From assembly GCF_005889745.1 (NCBI RefSeq), contig NZ_VCKZ01000037.1, positions 1 through 34,473 on the forward strand: a stretch of DNA of 34,473 nt, written 5' to 3'. Position 1 is the stretch's first letter. Every line of letters begins with the position of its first letter. The position numbers and the translations under genes were made by a program. The notes under the pieces were generated by a model. That model searched no databases and was not told the origin of the DNA. It was given only the letters and a program-made list of their open reading frames with translations. The DNA is from Actinomadura geliboluensis. Its GTDB lineage: Bacteria > Actinomycetota > Actinomycetes > Streptosporangiales > Streptosporangiaceae. Positions 28,501 through 34,473 of this stretch are shown here, piece after piece.

Positions 28501-31271
28501 TCACGCAGGACCGGGCCGCGCACTTCGACGTCGGCGTCCCTCCGCTGATCAGGCTGGCGCTCGTCACGCTGGAGTCGGACCGGGCCGAACTCGTGGTGAC
28601 CGCCCATCACGCGCTGCTCGACGGCTGGTCCATGCCCTTGCTGATCCGGGACCTGCTGGGCCTCTACGCATCCGACGGCGACCCGGCGGATCTGCCCGGC
28701 ACGCGCGACTACGGCGACTTCCTGGCGTGGCTCGCGCACCAGGACCGCGACGAGGCCGTGCGGGCCTGGGCGGCCGAGCTCGACGGTGTGGACGAACCAA
28801 CCCTGCTCGTGCCGCACGCGGGTGCGCGGCACGATTCCGAAGGCTTCGCGCAGATCGAGGTGGCCTTCGAGGACGTGGAGGGCCTTTCCCAGCGGGCCGC
28901 GCAACTCGGCGTCACCCTCAACACCGTCGTCCAGGGCGCCTGGGGGGTGCTGCTCGCGGAGCTCGTCGGGCGCGCGGACGTCGTGTTCGGCGCCACCGTG
29001 GCGGGACGCCCGGCCGCGCTCATGGACGGCGGCGACATGGTCGGGCTGTTCATCAACACCATCCCCGTCCGGGTGCGGTGCGACCAGCGGGACACGTTCG
29101 GCGGGCTGCTCACAGCGCTGCAGGACCGCCAAGCCGCGCTGCTCGACCACCAGCACCACGGCCTCGCGGAGATCCAACAGGCCGCCGGGCTGAGCGCGCT
29201 GTTCGACACCCTCGTGCTCTTCGAGTCGTTCCCGGTCGACACCGACGCGCTCGACAAGGCCGCGCCCTCGGACGGCATCGCCGTCACCGGGGCGCGGCCG
29301 TTCGCCGGCACGCATTACCCGATCACGCTGACCGCCGTTCCCGGCCCGCGGCTGCACCTGTCCATGCAGTACCAGAAGAACCTGGTCGACCATGAGGCGG
29401 CGGCCGCCCTCGCCGCCCGGTTCACCAGGGTCCTCGGCCAGTTCGTCACCGACCCGGACACGCGTCTCGCGGACGTCAACGTGCTCGGGGAGGACGAGCG
29501 GCGGTGGCTGCTGCACGAGGTGAACGACACCGCCGAGCCGGCGCTGGAGCCGGGCCTTGTGGAGTCGGTCGCCCGGCGGGCCGAGATGTCACCGGACGCG
29601 CCCGCCGTCATCGGCGAACGCGTGACGCTGACCTACGCGGAGCTGGACGCGCGGGCGAATCGCCTGGCCGGATGGCTGATCGATCGGGGCGCACGGCCCG
29701 AGTCGCCGGTGGCCGTCCGCCTGCCGCGCTCGGCGGACCTCGTGGTCGCGTTGCTGGCGGTGCTCAAGGCCGGGGCGGCCTATGTCCCGATCGATCCGGA
29801 GCATCCGCGTTCGCGGATCGACTACATCATCGGTGATGCCGATCCGGTGCTGGTGCTAGACGGCGACGTGCAGTGTTCTGAATTCCCGGACACGGCGCCG
29901 CAGGTGGCCGTCTCACCGGAGAGCACGGCGTATGTGATCTATACGTCGGGATCGACGGGCGACCCGAAGGGTGTGGCGGTCTCGCGCGGTGCCCTGGAGA
30001 ACTTCCTGGCCACGATGGGGCGGCGGGTTCCGTTGTCGCCTGAGGACCGGCTGCTGGCGGTGACGACGGTTTCGTTCGACATCGCGGCGCTGGAGCTGTT
30101 CCTGCCGCTGATCTCCGGCGCGGCCGTCGTGCTGGCGGGGGAGGAGGACGCCGCCGCCGACCTGTCGGCCGGAGCGATGATGCGCCGCCACGGCGTCACC
30201 GTGGTGCAGGCGACCCCGGCGTTCTGGCAGATGCTCCTGCTGCAGGAGCCGAACGCCGCGAAGGGCCTGCGGGTCCTGGTGGGCGGCGAGGCCCTGCCCG
30301 TGCCTCTTGCCGAGGCTTTGGCCGATCAGGCGTCCGAGGTGCTGAACGTCTACGGCCCGACGGAGACGACGATCTGGTCGACGGCGGCGGCCGTGGAGGC
30401 CGGGTCGGGTGTGGCGATCGGTTCGCCGATCGGCAACACCCAGGTGTACGTCCTCGACGCGCGGCTGCTCCCGGCTCCACGCGGCGCCGTGGGCGAGCTG
30501 TACATCGCCGGTGACGGGCTGGCCCGGGGCTATTTCGGGCGCCCGGCGCTGACGTCCGGACGGTTCGTGGCGTGCCCGTTCGGTCCTGCCGGTGCGCGGA
30601 TGTACCGCACCGGTGACCTCGTCCGATACGGCGGCGACGGTCGGCTGGAGTACATCGGACGTACCGACTTCCAGGTGAAGATCCGCGGGTTCCGGATCGA
30701 GCTGGGCGAGATCGAGCACGTGCTCGCCGGGCATCCCGATGTCGCGCAGGTGGTCGCCGTCGTGCGGGAGGACCGCCCCGGCGATCAGCGGCTCGTCGCG
30801 TACGCGGTGCCGGCCGGCGGGGCGGGCCCGGACGCCCTCGACGTCGAGGCGCTGAAGGGCCTCCTCCGGGAGCGCGTGCCGGAGTACATGGTGCCCTCGG
30901 CGATCGTGCCCATGACCGGGTTCCCGACGACGCCGAACGGCAAGCTCGACCGCGCCGCGCTCCCCGCCCCCGGCCACGCACCGGCCACGACCGGACGAGA
31001 ACCCCGCAGCCCGCGCGAAAGGACCCTCTGCGCGCTGTTCGCGGAGGTTCTCGGCCTGGAGAAGGTCGGCGTCGACGACGACTTCTTCGCCCTCGGCGGG
31101 CACTCGCTGCTGGCCACCCGGCTGATCAGTCGCGCCCGCGCCGAGATCGGGATCGAGATCCCCATCCGCACGTTCTTCGACCTGCCGACGGTGGCCGCGC
31201 TCGCCGCGTGGTCGGAGAAGTCGGCCGCTCCGCGTCGCCCCGCCCTGCGCAAGATGACCGTAGAGGAGTGA
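22599..31271 (+). CDS. NRPS2: C-A(Gly)-nMT-T-E(decayed)-C-A(Gly)-T
   Basis: 2890 aa. C1 about 1-445, HHIATDG at 130. A1 about 450-1310, glycine code D-I-L-Q-L-G-V-I-W-K, interrupted after A8 by a methyltransferase (about 895-1240) with the SAM motif [12 protein letters not shown] at 956 and [13 protein letters not shown]. The module should therefore install sarcosine. T1 Ser1357 in GGDSIRS, the kind found before E domains. The E domain (about 1390-1850) is degenerate; see its own entry. C2 about 1860-2300 with HHALLDGWS at 2003, a DCL subtype. A2 about 2308-2790, again the glycine code, without methyltransferase. T2 Ser2836 in [10 protein letters not shown]. No thioesterase; the tail is [11 protein letters not shown]. 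Predicted increment: Sar-Gly. GGAG overlaps the NRPS1 stop and serves this gene. Confidence 0.96.
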   Translation: MIPLSFAQRRLWFLDRLEGPSATYNFPFALRLEGPLDTAALAAAVMDVATRHESLRTLIVENEDGTPEQRVLPPREAVLPFRVVDVAADAIDAAMNEAVCEGFDLDTDLPLRTTVFRTSPQDHVLVFVFHHIATDGASMTPFLRDLMSAYSARHRGEAPDWEPLPVQYKDYTLWQRELLGDQDDPESIVTSQLDYWRRELDGVPQPVRLPLDRPRPAVAGHHGGHVDLELEPELVARLGKLAADWGATPPMVAQAALAVLLWKLGADEDVTIGSPIEGRTDEALTDLIGLFINTWVLRADLSGNPSFGELVEQVRDKALAAYDNQDLPFERLVELLNPDRSTSYQPLFQVMLAWQFLWPQLEMPDLRATPIPAGTGTAKLDLYFNIIPNESGGVYGRLEYATELFDHATAVAIVQRFVRVLRQVIAHPGMRLGDVDVLDKDERRWLLHGVNDTVEPALESGLVGSVARWASLSADAPAVIGEAASLSFGELEARANRLAHWLAGRGVGPESLVAVCLPRSVDLVVALLAVLKAGGAYVPIDPEHPRSRIDYILEDADPVLVLDAELLAGADTAACPESAPDVSVSPESTAYVIYTSGSTGNPKGVAVSRGALENFLATMGRRVPLSPEDRLLAVTTVSFDIAALELFLPLISGAAVVLVGRETVADPSAVVAVVKRHGVKVAQATPAFWQMVLMQETDAAKGLRVLVGGEALPAPLADALADQAVEVLNVYGPTETTIWSTAAVVEAGSGVAIGSPIGNTQVYVLDARLRPVPRGVAGELYIAGDGLARGYFGRSALTSGRFVACPFGPAGARMYRTGDLVRFGGGGLLEYIGRTDFQVKVRGFRIELGEIEHVLAGHSQVAQAAVVVREEQEGDKRLVGYVVPAPDEALADPAVQVDEWQQVYDDSYAASNDQALGEDFQLWRSSYDGEPIPRAEMVEWRDAAVARVLAFAPRRVLEIGVGSGLLLAEIVGDVEEYWGTDISGTVVDRVRRQVERAGFGDRVRLSAQAADDVSGLPGGHFDTVVLNSVVQYFPGAGYLERVLDAAMGLLAPGGRVVVGDVRNAVTHRVLLEAVQRAAHPHASEEQLRTLVEKAVLAERELVVAPQWFTDWARQRGVAVDIRLKNGRAHNELTRHRYEVVLHKDPADVLDLTSAPALAWGAEVSGLDELDGLARRADLADGPVRVTGIPNARLAEETGLSGAVDPEELRLSACGQGRDAIVTWSGEDARCFDVVLSPPHRTVTGGYVPSGTGGKALANTPALAKTIGPLLSELPGYLRERLPDYMVPATLVPLSQIPLTPNGKLDRRALPEPDHTQASIGRGPRNELEEALCGLFSEVLGLEGIGIDNDYFALGGDSIRSVQVVARARSRGLAVTVREIFEHRTVARLAELIEGRDEAGPALAELPGGGVGWAPLPPVAHGLVLNGGIERACTARVLTLPEDVAEPDLVTAVQAVLDRHDVLRARLDRAEPGLVIEAPGGADAGALLRTVRGGAADVPAELAAAADRLEPFTGVMAQFVRLAADAGPDRLLVVAHRLVMDDASWRILVPDLVLAWRQARDGGTPVLARVATSYRRWAHALGDEAADPRKVAELPQWKQIQSGQAPGDPGRVPDVAETVRVRVPADVTEVLLDRLPSAFRARAGDGLLTGLALALARRREARGLPGTPEAVQVVGEAREENAVPGADLSRTIGPFTAEFPARLDLTGIDLADAFAGGPAAGRAIKTIKEQLRSTPGTAAEPADGSEPQIGFVFHGRASDADLPEELRGTGWDVAAVSCDGMPVRSMVEIDVVADGGGLTAGFSFPAGAPSRGEVSELAGAWAEALTALARHAAAPDAGGLTPSDAPLAGVVQEEIDTWESRFGRLSEVWPVTPAQSGMLFHTMLVGTSFDAYHTQWVFHLSGEVDPERLRRAGQALLGRYANLRGAFVDRADGDIVQVVPETVPLPWRHLDLTAEAGEADRDEAFERFLTQDRAAHFDVGVPPLIRLALVTLESDRAELVVTAHHALLDGWSMPLLIRDLLGLYASDGDPADLPGTRDYGDFLAWLAHQDRDEAVRAWAAELDGVDEPTLLVPHAGARHDSEGFAQIEVAFEDVEGLSQRAAQLGVTLNTVVQGAWGVLLAELVGRADVVFGATVAGRPAALMDGGDMVGLFINTIPVRVRCDQRDTFGGLLTALQDRQAALLDHQHHGLAEIQQAAGLSALFDTLVLFESFPVDTDALDKAAPSDGIAVTGARPFAGTHYPITLTAVPGPRLHLSMQYQKNLVDHEAAAALAARFTRVLGQFVTDPDTRLADVNVLGEDERRWLLHEVNDTAEPALEPGLVESVARRAEMSPDAPAVIGERVTLTYAELDARANRLAGWLIDRGARPESPVAVRLPRSADLVVALLAVLKAGAAYVPIDPEHPRSRIDYIIGDADPVLVLDGDVQCSEFPDTAPQVAVSPESTAYVIYTSGSTGDPKGVAVSRGALENFLATMGRRVPLSPEDRLLAVTTVSFDIAALELFLPLISGAAVVLAGEEDAAADLSAGAMMRRHGVTVVQATPAFWQMLLLQEPNAAKGLRVLVGGEALPVPLAEALADQASEVLNVYGPTETTIWSTAAAVEAGSGVAIGSPIGNTQVYVLDARLLPAPRGAVGELYIAGDGLARGYFGRPALTSGRFVACPFGPAGARMYRTGDLVRYGGDGRLEYIGRTDFQVKIRGFRIELGEIEHVLAGHPDVAQVVAVVREDRPGDQRLVAYAVPAGGAGPDALDVEALKGLLRERVPEYMVPSAIVPMTGFPTTPNGKLDRAALPAPGHAPATTGREPRSPRERTLCALFAEVLGLEKVGVDDDFFALGGHSLLATRLISRARAEIGIEIPIRTFFDLPTVAALAAWSEKSAAPRRPALRKMTVEE
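23930..25250 (+). repeat. Glycine adenylation-domain repeat, copy 2
   Basis: DNA for A1 of NRPS2 up to the methyltransferase insertion. The GTGCTTGTGGGGCGGGAGAC stretch near 24569 and the following 130 bp recur almost unchanged in NRPS3 from about 33234, whereas copies 1 and 3 differ there. Confidence 0.85.
25344..25808 (+). repeat. N-methyltransferase repeat, copy 1
   Basis: Collinear without gaps with 34009-34473 (465 bp). The last 164 bp (25645-25808 against 34310-34473) are identical as far as the window reaches. It encodes most of the SAM-dependent methyltransferase of the Sar module. Confidence 0.92.
26766..28146 (+). other. Decayed epimerisation domain within NRPS2
   Basis: About 460 residues aligning by eye with the intact E domain of NRPS1. 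The catalytic HHxxxDG is [11 protein letters not shown]: His1535 stays, but the second His is Arg1536 and the Gly is Asp1541. EGHGRE has become VVGEAREEN. The segment holding [13 protein letters not shown] is missing: 29 residues lie between KEQLR and HGR here, against 43 in NRPS1. NYLGR is FVFHGR. Loss of the catalytic His should abolish epimerisation, which would not matter for a glycine or sarcosine residue. The fold edges are kept, so it may still act as a spacer. Confidence 0.85.
29500..30990 (+). repeat. Glycine adenylation-domain repeat, copy 3
   Basis: DNA for A2 of NRPS2. Distinctive ATCATCGGTGATGCCGATCC (from about 29826) and the following linker are shared with NRPS3 (from about 32935) but not with copies 1 and 2, which read ATCCTCGAAGACGC there. 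Confidence 0.85.
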
Positions 31272-31275
31272 TGGA

Positions 31276-34200
31276 ATGATCCCGCTGTCGTTCGCGCAAC
31301 GGCGCATGTGGCTCCTGCACCAGCTGGAGGGGGCGTCGGAGACCTACAACATGTCGGCGGCGTTCCGGCTGACCGGTTCCCTGGACGAGGCCGCCCTGGT
31401 CACGGCGATCAGCGACCTGATCGAGCGGCACGAGATCCTGCGCACCACCTATCCGGCGGACGGCGACGGAGAACCCCGCCAGCGGATCCTGCCGATGACC
31501 GAGGTGTCACCGCGGGTGCCGGTGCGCGACGTGGCGCCCGCGGACGTGGCCGTCGCCGTCGACGAGGCCGTCGCCCACCGGTTCGACCTGGCGGCCGAAC
31601 TCCCGGTCCGGGCGACCCTGTTCCGCTGCTCTCCCCGGGAACACGTCCTGGTCCTGGTCGTCCACCACATCGCGATGGACGGCAGCTCGGGCGCGCCGCT
31701 CGTACGGGACCTGGCCACCGCCTACACGGCCCGCCGGGACGGCCGGTCACCGGACTGGGAGCCGCTGCCCGTCCAGTACAAGGACTACACGCTGTGGCAG
31801 CGCGAACTGCTCGGCGACATCGACGACCCGGGCAGTCTCGCCGCGCGGCAGCTCGACTACTGGCGCACGGAACTGGCCGGGGTGCCGCAGCCGCTGACGC
31901 TGCCGCTGGACCGGCCGCGCCCGGCGGAGGCGAGTTCGCACGGCGACACGGTCGACTTCGCCGTGGAGCCGGCGGTGGTGGCGAGGCTGGAGAAGCTCGC
32001 CGCCGAGCGCGGGACGACCATGTCGATGGTCCTGCAGACGGCCCTCGCCGTGCTGCTGCACAAGCTCGGCGGCGGCGACGACGTCACGATCGGGAGCCCG
32101 GTCGCCGGACGGACCGACGAAGCGCTGGACGACCTCGTCGGATTCTTCGCCAACACCCTGGTGCTGCGCGCGGACCTGTCGGGCGACCCGTCGTTCACCG
32201 GCCTGCTCGCGCAGGTCCGGGACAAGGCGCTGACGGCCTACGAACACCAGGACCTGCCGTTCGAGACGCTGGTCGAGGCGATCAACCCCGACCGGTCCGC
32301 GGCCTACCAGCCGCTGTTCCAGGTGATGTTCGCCTGGCAGAACTTCGAGAGGCGGAGCCTCGAACTCGCCGGGCTCGACGTGGAGTACGAGCAGGCCCTC
32401 ACATCGACCGTCAAGTTCGACCTCTTCTTCAGCATGGCCGTAGACGACTCGGGGACGCTGCGCGGCGACCTCCAGTACGCGACCAGGCTGTTCGATCGGG
32501 ACACGGCCGAGGCCATCACCACCCGCTTCGCGCGCGTCCTGGACCAGCTGGTCGCTGACCCCGACATGTGCGTCGGGGACGTCGATGTGGTGGACGAGGA
32601 CGAGCGTCGGTGGTTGCTGCATGGGGTGAACGACACCGCTGAGCCGGTGTTGGAGTCGGGTTTGGTGGGGTCGGTGGCGCGGTGGGCGTCGGTGTCTCCG
32701 GACGCGCCCGCCGTGATTGGCGAGGCGGGGTCACTGTCGTTTAGAGAGCTGGACGTACGGGCGAATCGGTCGGCGCATTGGCTGATCGATCGTGGTGTGG
32801 GTCCGGAGTCGCTGGTGGCGGTGTGCCTGCCGCGGTCGGTGGACCTTGTGGTGGCGTTGCTGGCGGTGCTGAAGGCCGGGGCGGCCTATGTCCCGATCGA
32901 CCCGGACCATCCGCGTTCGCGAATCGACTACATCATCGGTGATGCCGATCCGGTGCTGGTGCTGGACGGCGACGTGGACTGTTCTGAGTTCCCGGACACG
33001 GTGCCGCAGGTGGCCGTCTCACCGGAGAGCACGGCGTATGTGATCTATACGTCGGGGTCGACCGGCAATCCGAAGGGTGTGGCGGTCTCGCGCGGTGCCC
33101 TGGAGAACCTCCTGGCCACGATGAGCCGGCGGGTCCCGTTGTCGCCCGAGGATCGGCTGCTGGCGGTCACGACGGTCTCGTTCGACATCGCGGCCCTGGA
33201 GCTGTTCCTGCCGCTGATCTCCGGTGCGGCCGTGGTGCTTGTGGGGCGGGAGACGGTCGCTGATCCGTCGGCTGTGGTGGCCGTTGTGAAGCGCCATGGC
33301 GTGAGGGTGGCGCAGGCGACGCCGGCGTTCTGGCAGATGGTGCTGATGCAGGAGACAGACGCCGTGAAGGGTCTGCGTGTCCTCGTGGGTGGCGAGGCTC
33401 TGCCTGTGTCTCTTGCCGAGGCTTTGGCCGATCAGGCGGCCGAGGTGTTGAACGTCTACGGCCCGACGGAGACGACGATCTGGTCGACGATGGCGGAAGT
33501 CGAGGCTGGGTCGGGTGTGGCGATCGGTGCACCGATCGGAAACACCCAGGTGTATGTGCTCGATGCGCGGTTGCGGCCAGTCCCGCGTGGTGTGGCGGGG
33601 GAGCTGTACATCGCTGGTGACGGGCTGGCCCGGGGCTATTTCGGGCGTTCGGCGTTGACATGCGGCCGGTTCGTGGCGTGTCCGTTCGGTCCTGCCGGTG
33701 CACGGATGTACCGCACCGGCGATCTAGTCCGATTCGCTGGCAACGGTCGGCTGGAGTACATCGGCCGTACCGACTTCCAGGTGAAGGTCCGCGGATTCCG
33801 GATCGAGCTGGGCGAGATCGAACATGTACTGGCTCAGCACCCCGGGGTGGCCCAGGCCGCAGTGGTGGTGCGGGAGGCCCGGGAGGGCGACAAGCGCCTC
33901 GTCGGCTATGTGGTACCCGCCCCGGACACCCCCGCTGATGTCGATGTCCAAGTGGATGAATGGCGCCAGGTCTACGACGACGGTTACACCGATTCCGGCG
34001 ATGAGGCGCTGGGTGAGGACTTCCAGTTGTGGCGGTCGTCGTATGACGGTGAGCCGATCCCGCGTGCGGAGATGGTGGAGTGGCGGGACGCGGCGGTGGC
34101 GCAGGTGCTGGCTTTCGCACCGCAGCGGGTGCTGGAGATCGGTGTCGGGTCTGGCCTGCTGCTGGCGGAGATCGTCGGTGAGGTGCAGGAGTACTGGGGC

Positions 34201-34473
34201 ACCGATATCTCGGGCACGGTGGTGGATCGCGTCCGCGGGCAGGTGGAGCGGGCGGGGTTCGGTGACCGCGTCCGGTTGAGCGCGCAGGCCGCCGACGACA
34301 TCTCGGGGCTGCCGGGCGGCCACTTCGACACGGTGGTGTTGAACTCGGTGGTCCAGTACTTCCCCGGCGCCGGCTACCTGGAACGAGTGCTGGACGCAGC
34401 CATGGGTTTGCTGGCGCCGGGCGGCCGGGTGGTGGTGGGCGATGTCCGCAACGCGGTGACGCATCGGGTGCTG
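31276..34473 (+). CDS. NRPS3: C-A(Gly)-nMT-... (partial, 3' end off window)
   Basis: 1066 codons are open to the right edge. The ATG at 31276 follows GAGGAG and lies 4 bp after the NRPS2 stop. C about 1-445, with HHIAMDG at 130, an LCL-like domain. A about 450 onward: [12 protein letters not shown] near 592, pocket again D-I-L-Q-L-G-V-I-W-K (glycine), with A8 [16 protein letters not shown]. The methyltransferase insertion begins near residue 890, with [12 protein letters not shown] near 952 and [13 protein letters not shown] near 1030, and the window ends inside it. Predicted monomer: sarcosine. The adenylation DNA is a mosaic of the three other glycine domains. Carrier, further modules and chain release must lie to the right. 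Confidence 0.95.
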   Translation, partial: MIPLSFAQRRMWLLHQLEGASETYNMSAAFRLTGSLDEAALVTAISDLIERHEILRTTYPADGDGEPRQRILPMTEVSPRVPVRDVAPADVAVAVDEAVAHRFDLAAELPVRATLFRCSPREHVLVLVVHHIAMDGSSGAPLVRDLATAYTARRDGRSPDWEPLPVQYKDYTLWQRELLGDIDDPGSLAARQLDYWRTELAGVPQPLTLPLDRPRPAEASSHGDTVDFAVEPAVVARLEKLAAERGTTMSMVLQTALAVLLHKLGGGDDVTIGSPVAGRTDEALDDLVGFFANTLVLRADLSGDPSFTGLLAQVRDKALTAYEHQDLPFETLVEAINPDRSAAYQPLFQVMFAWQNFERRSLELAGLDVEYEQALTSTVKFDLFFSMAVDDSGTLRGDLQYATRLFDRDTAEAITTRFARVLDQLVADPDMCVGDVDVVDEDERRWLLHGVNDTAEPVLESGLVGSVARWASVSPDAPAVIGEAGSLSFRELDVRANRSAHWLIDRGVGPESLVAVCLPRSVDLVVALLAVLKAGAAYVPIDPDHPRSRIDYIIGDADPVLVLDGDVDCSEFPDTVPQVAVSPESTAYVIYTSGSTGNPKGVAVSRGALENLLATMSRRVPLSPEDRLLAVTTVSFDIAALELFLPLISGAAVVLVGRETVADPSAVVAVVKRHGVRVAQATPAFWQMVLMQETDAVKGLRVLVGGEALPVSLAEALADQAAEVLNVYGPTETTIWSTMAEVEAGSGVAIGAPIGNTQVYVLDARLRPVPRGVAGELYIAGDGLARGYFGRSALTCGRFVACPFGPAGARMYRTGDLVRFAGNGRLEYIGRTDFQVKVRGFRIELGEIEHVLAQHPGVAQAAVVVREAREGDKRLVGYVVPAPDTPADVDVQVDEWRQVYDDGYTDSGDEALGEDFQLWRSSYDGEPIPRAEMVEWRDAAVAQVLAFAPQRVLEIGVGSGLLLAEIVGEVQEYWGTDISGTVVDRVRGQVERAGFGDRVRLSAQAADDISGLPGGHFDTVVLNSVVQYFPGAGYLERVLDAAMGLLAPGGRVVVGDVRNAVTHRVL
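32610..33900 (+). repeat. Glycine adenylation-domain repeat, copy 4 (mosaic)
   Basis: Successive blocks match different copies: 32705-32856 matches NRPS1 A2; about 32857-33100 matches NRPS2 A2; about 33234-33363 matches NRPS2 A1; about 33411-33445 matches NRPS2 A2; about 33479-33530 matches NRPS1 A2. This pattern is what repeated gene conversion leaves. Confidence 0.8.
34009..34473 (+). repeat. N-methyltransferase repeat, copy 2 (continues past window)
   Basis: Counterpart of 25344-25808, without gaps; identical over its final 164 bp. The full extent of the repeat cannot be seen. Confidence 0.92.

Noticed and set aside
1..34473. tRNA/rRNA genes, CRISPR arrays, insertion sequences, attachment sites
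   Set aside because: I saw no cloverleaf-like sequence, no regularly spaced short repeats, no transposase or integrase frame and no terminal inverted repeats. The long repeats present are all NRPS domains.

Overview
The window is very GC-rich, with strong third-position G/C bias, ATG/GTG starts and rare TTA codons. It also carries actinobacterial families: a GAGGMG-type Ser/Thr kinase, LmbU-type regulators and MbtH. It therefore comes from a high-GC actinomycete. I lean towards the Streptosporangiales/Actinomadura side, but the genus cannot be fixed from this sequence.

Layout. Positions 1-3811 (minus strand) hold what look like ordinary chromosomal genes: the C-terminal part of a membrane-anchored Ser/Thr kinase, a secreted parallel beta-helix protein and a DUF5713-like protein. 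Positions 4486-9646 are a regulatory block: a first LmbU-family regulator with a TTA codon, a small DUF5988-like protein, a convergent small hypothetical gene, and a sensor locus. The sensor locus contains a histidine kinase (TTA as codon 6), a membrane protein that looks like a degenerate histidine kinase, and a NarL/LuxR-type response regulator, with overlapping reading frames. From 10048 to the right edge, all genes run on the plus strand with gaps of at most about 100 bp: mbtH; a PaiB-fold protein that I read as a KtzT-type piperazate synthase; a second LmbU paralogue; a stand-alone adenylation protein; a free peptidyl carrier protein; an FAD-dependent oxidoreductase; and three large NRPS genes, the last cut by the window end.

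NRPS logic, read from motifs. NRPS1 is C-A-T-E-(DCL)C-A-T. NRPS2 is C-A(nMT)-T-E(decayed)-(DCL)C-A-T. NRPS3 is C-A(nMT), incomplete. The first A domain has a hand-read code close to DVFSVASYAK, which I associate with piperazate. The other four A domains all read DILQLGVIWK, a glycine code, and two of them carry an embedded N-methyltransferase, giving sarcosine. The predicted chain is X - D-piperazate - Gly - Sar - Gly - Sar - ..., where X is the residue loaded by the stand-alone A/PCP pair and probably oxidised by the flavoprotein. No thioesterase and no ornithine N-hydroxylase lie in the window; both would be expected further right or elsewhere.

Most notable observations: (i) three copies of a 20-bp palindrome (TGTCC-N8-RGACAC) before the DUF5988-like gene, mbtH and the flavoprotein gene, a candidate regulon operator, possibly for the LmbU paralogues; (ii) an epimerisation domain in the Sar module that has lost its catalytic histidine and a further motif, which fits an achiral residue and suggests substrate replacement by A-domain exchange; (iii) glycine A domains that are nucleotide-level mosaics of one another; (iv) TTA codons confined, as far as I could see, to two regulatory genes.
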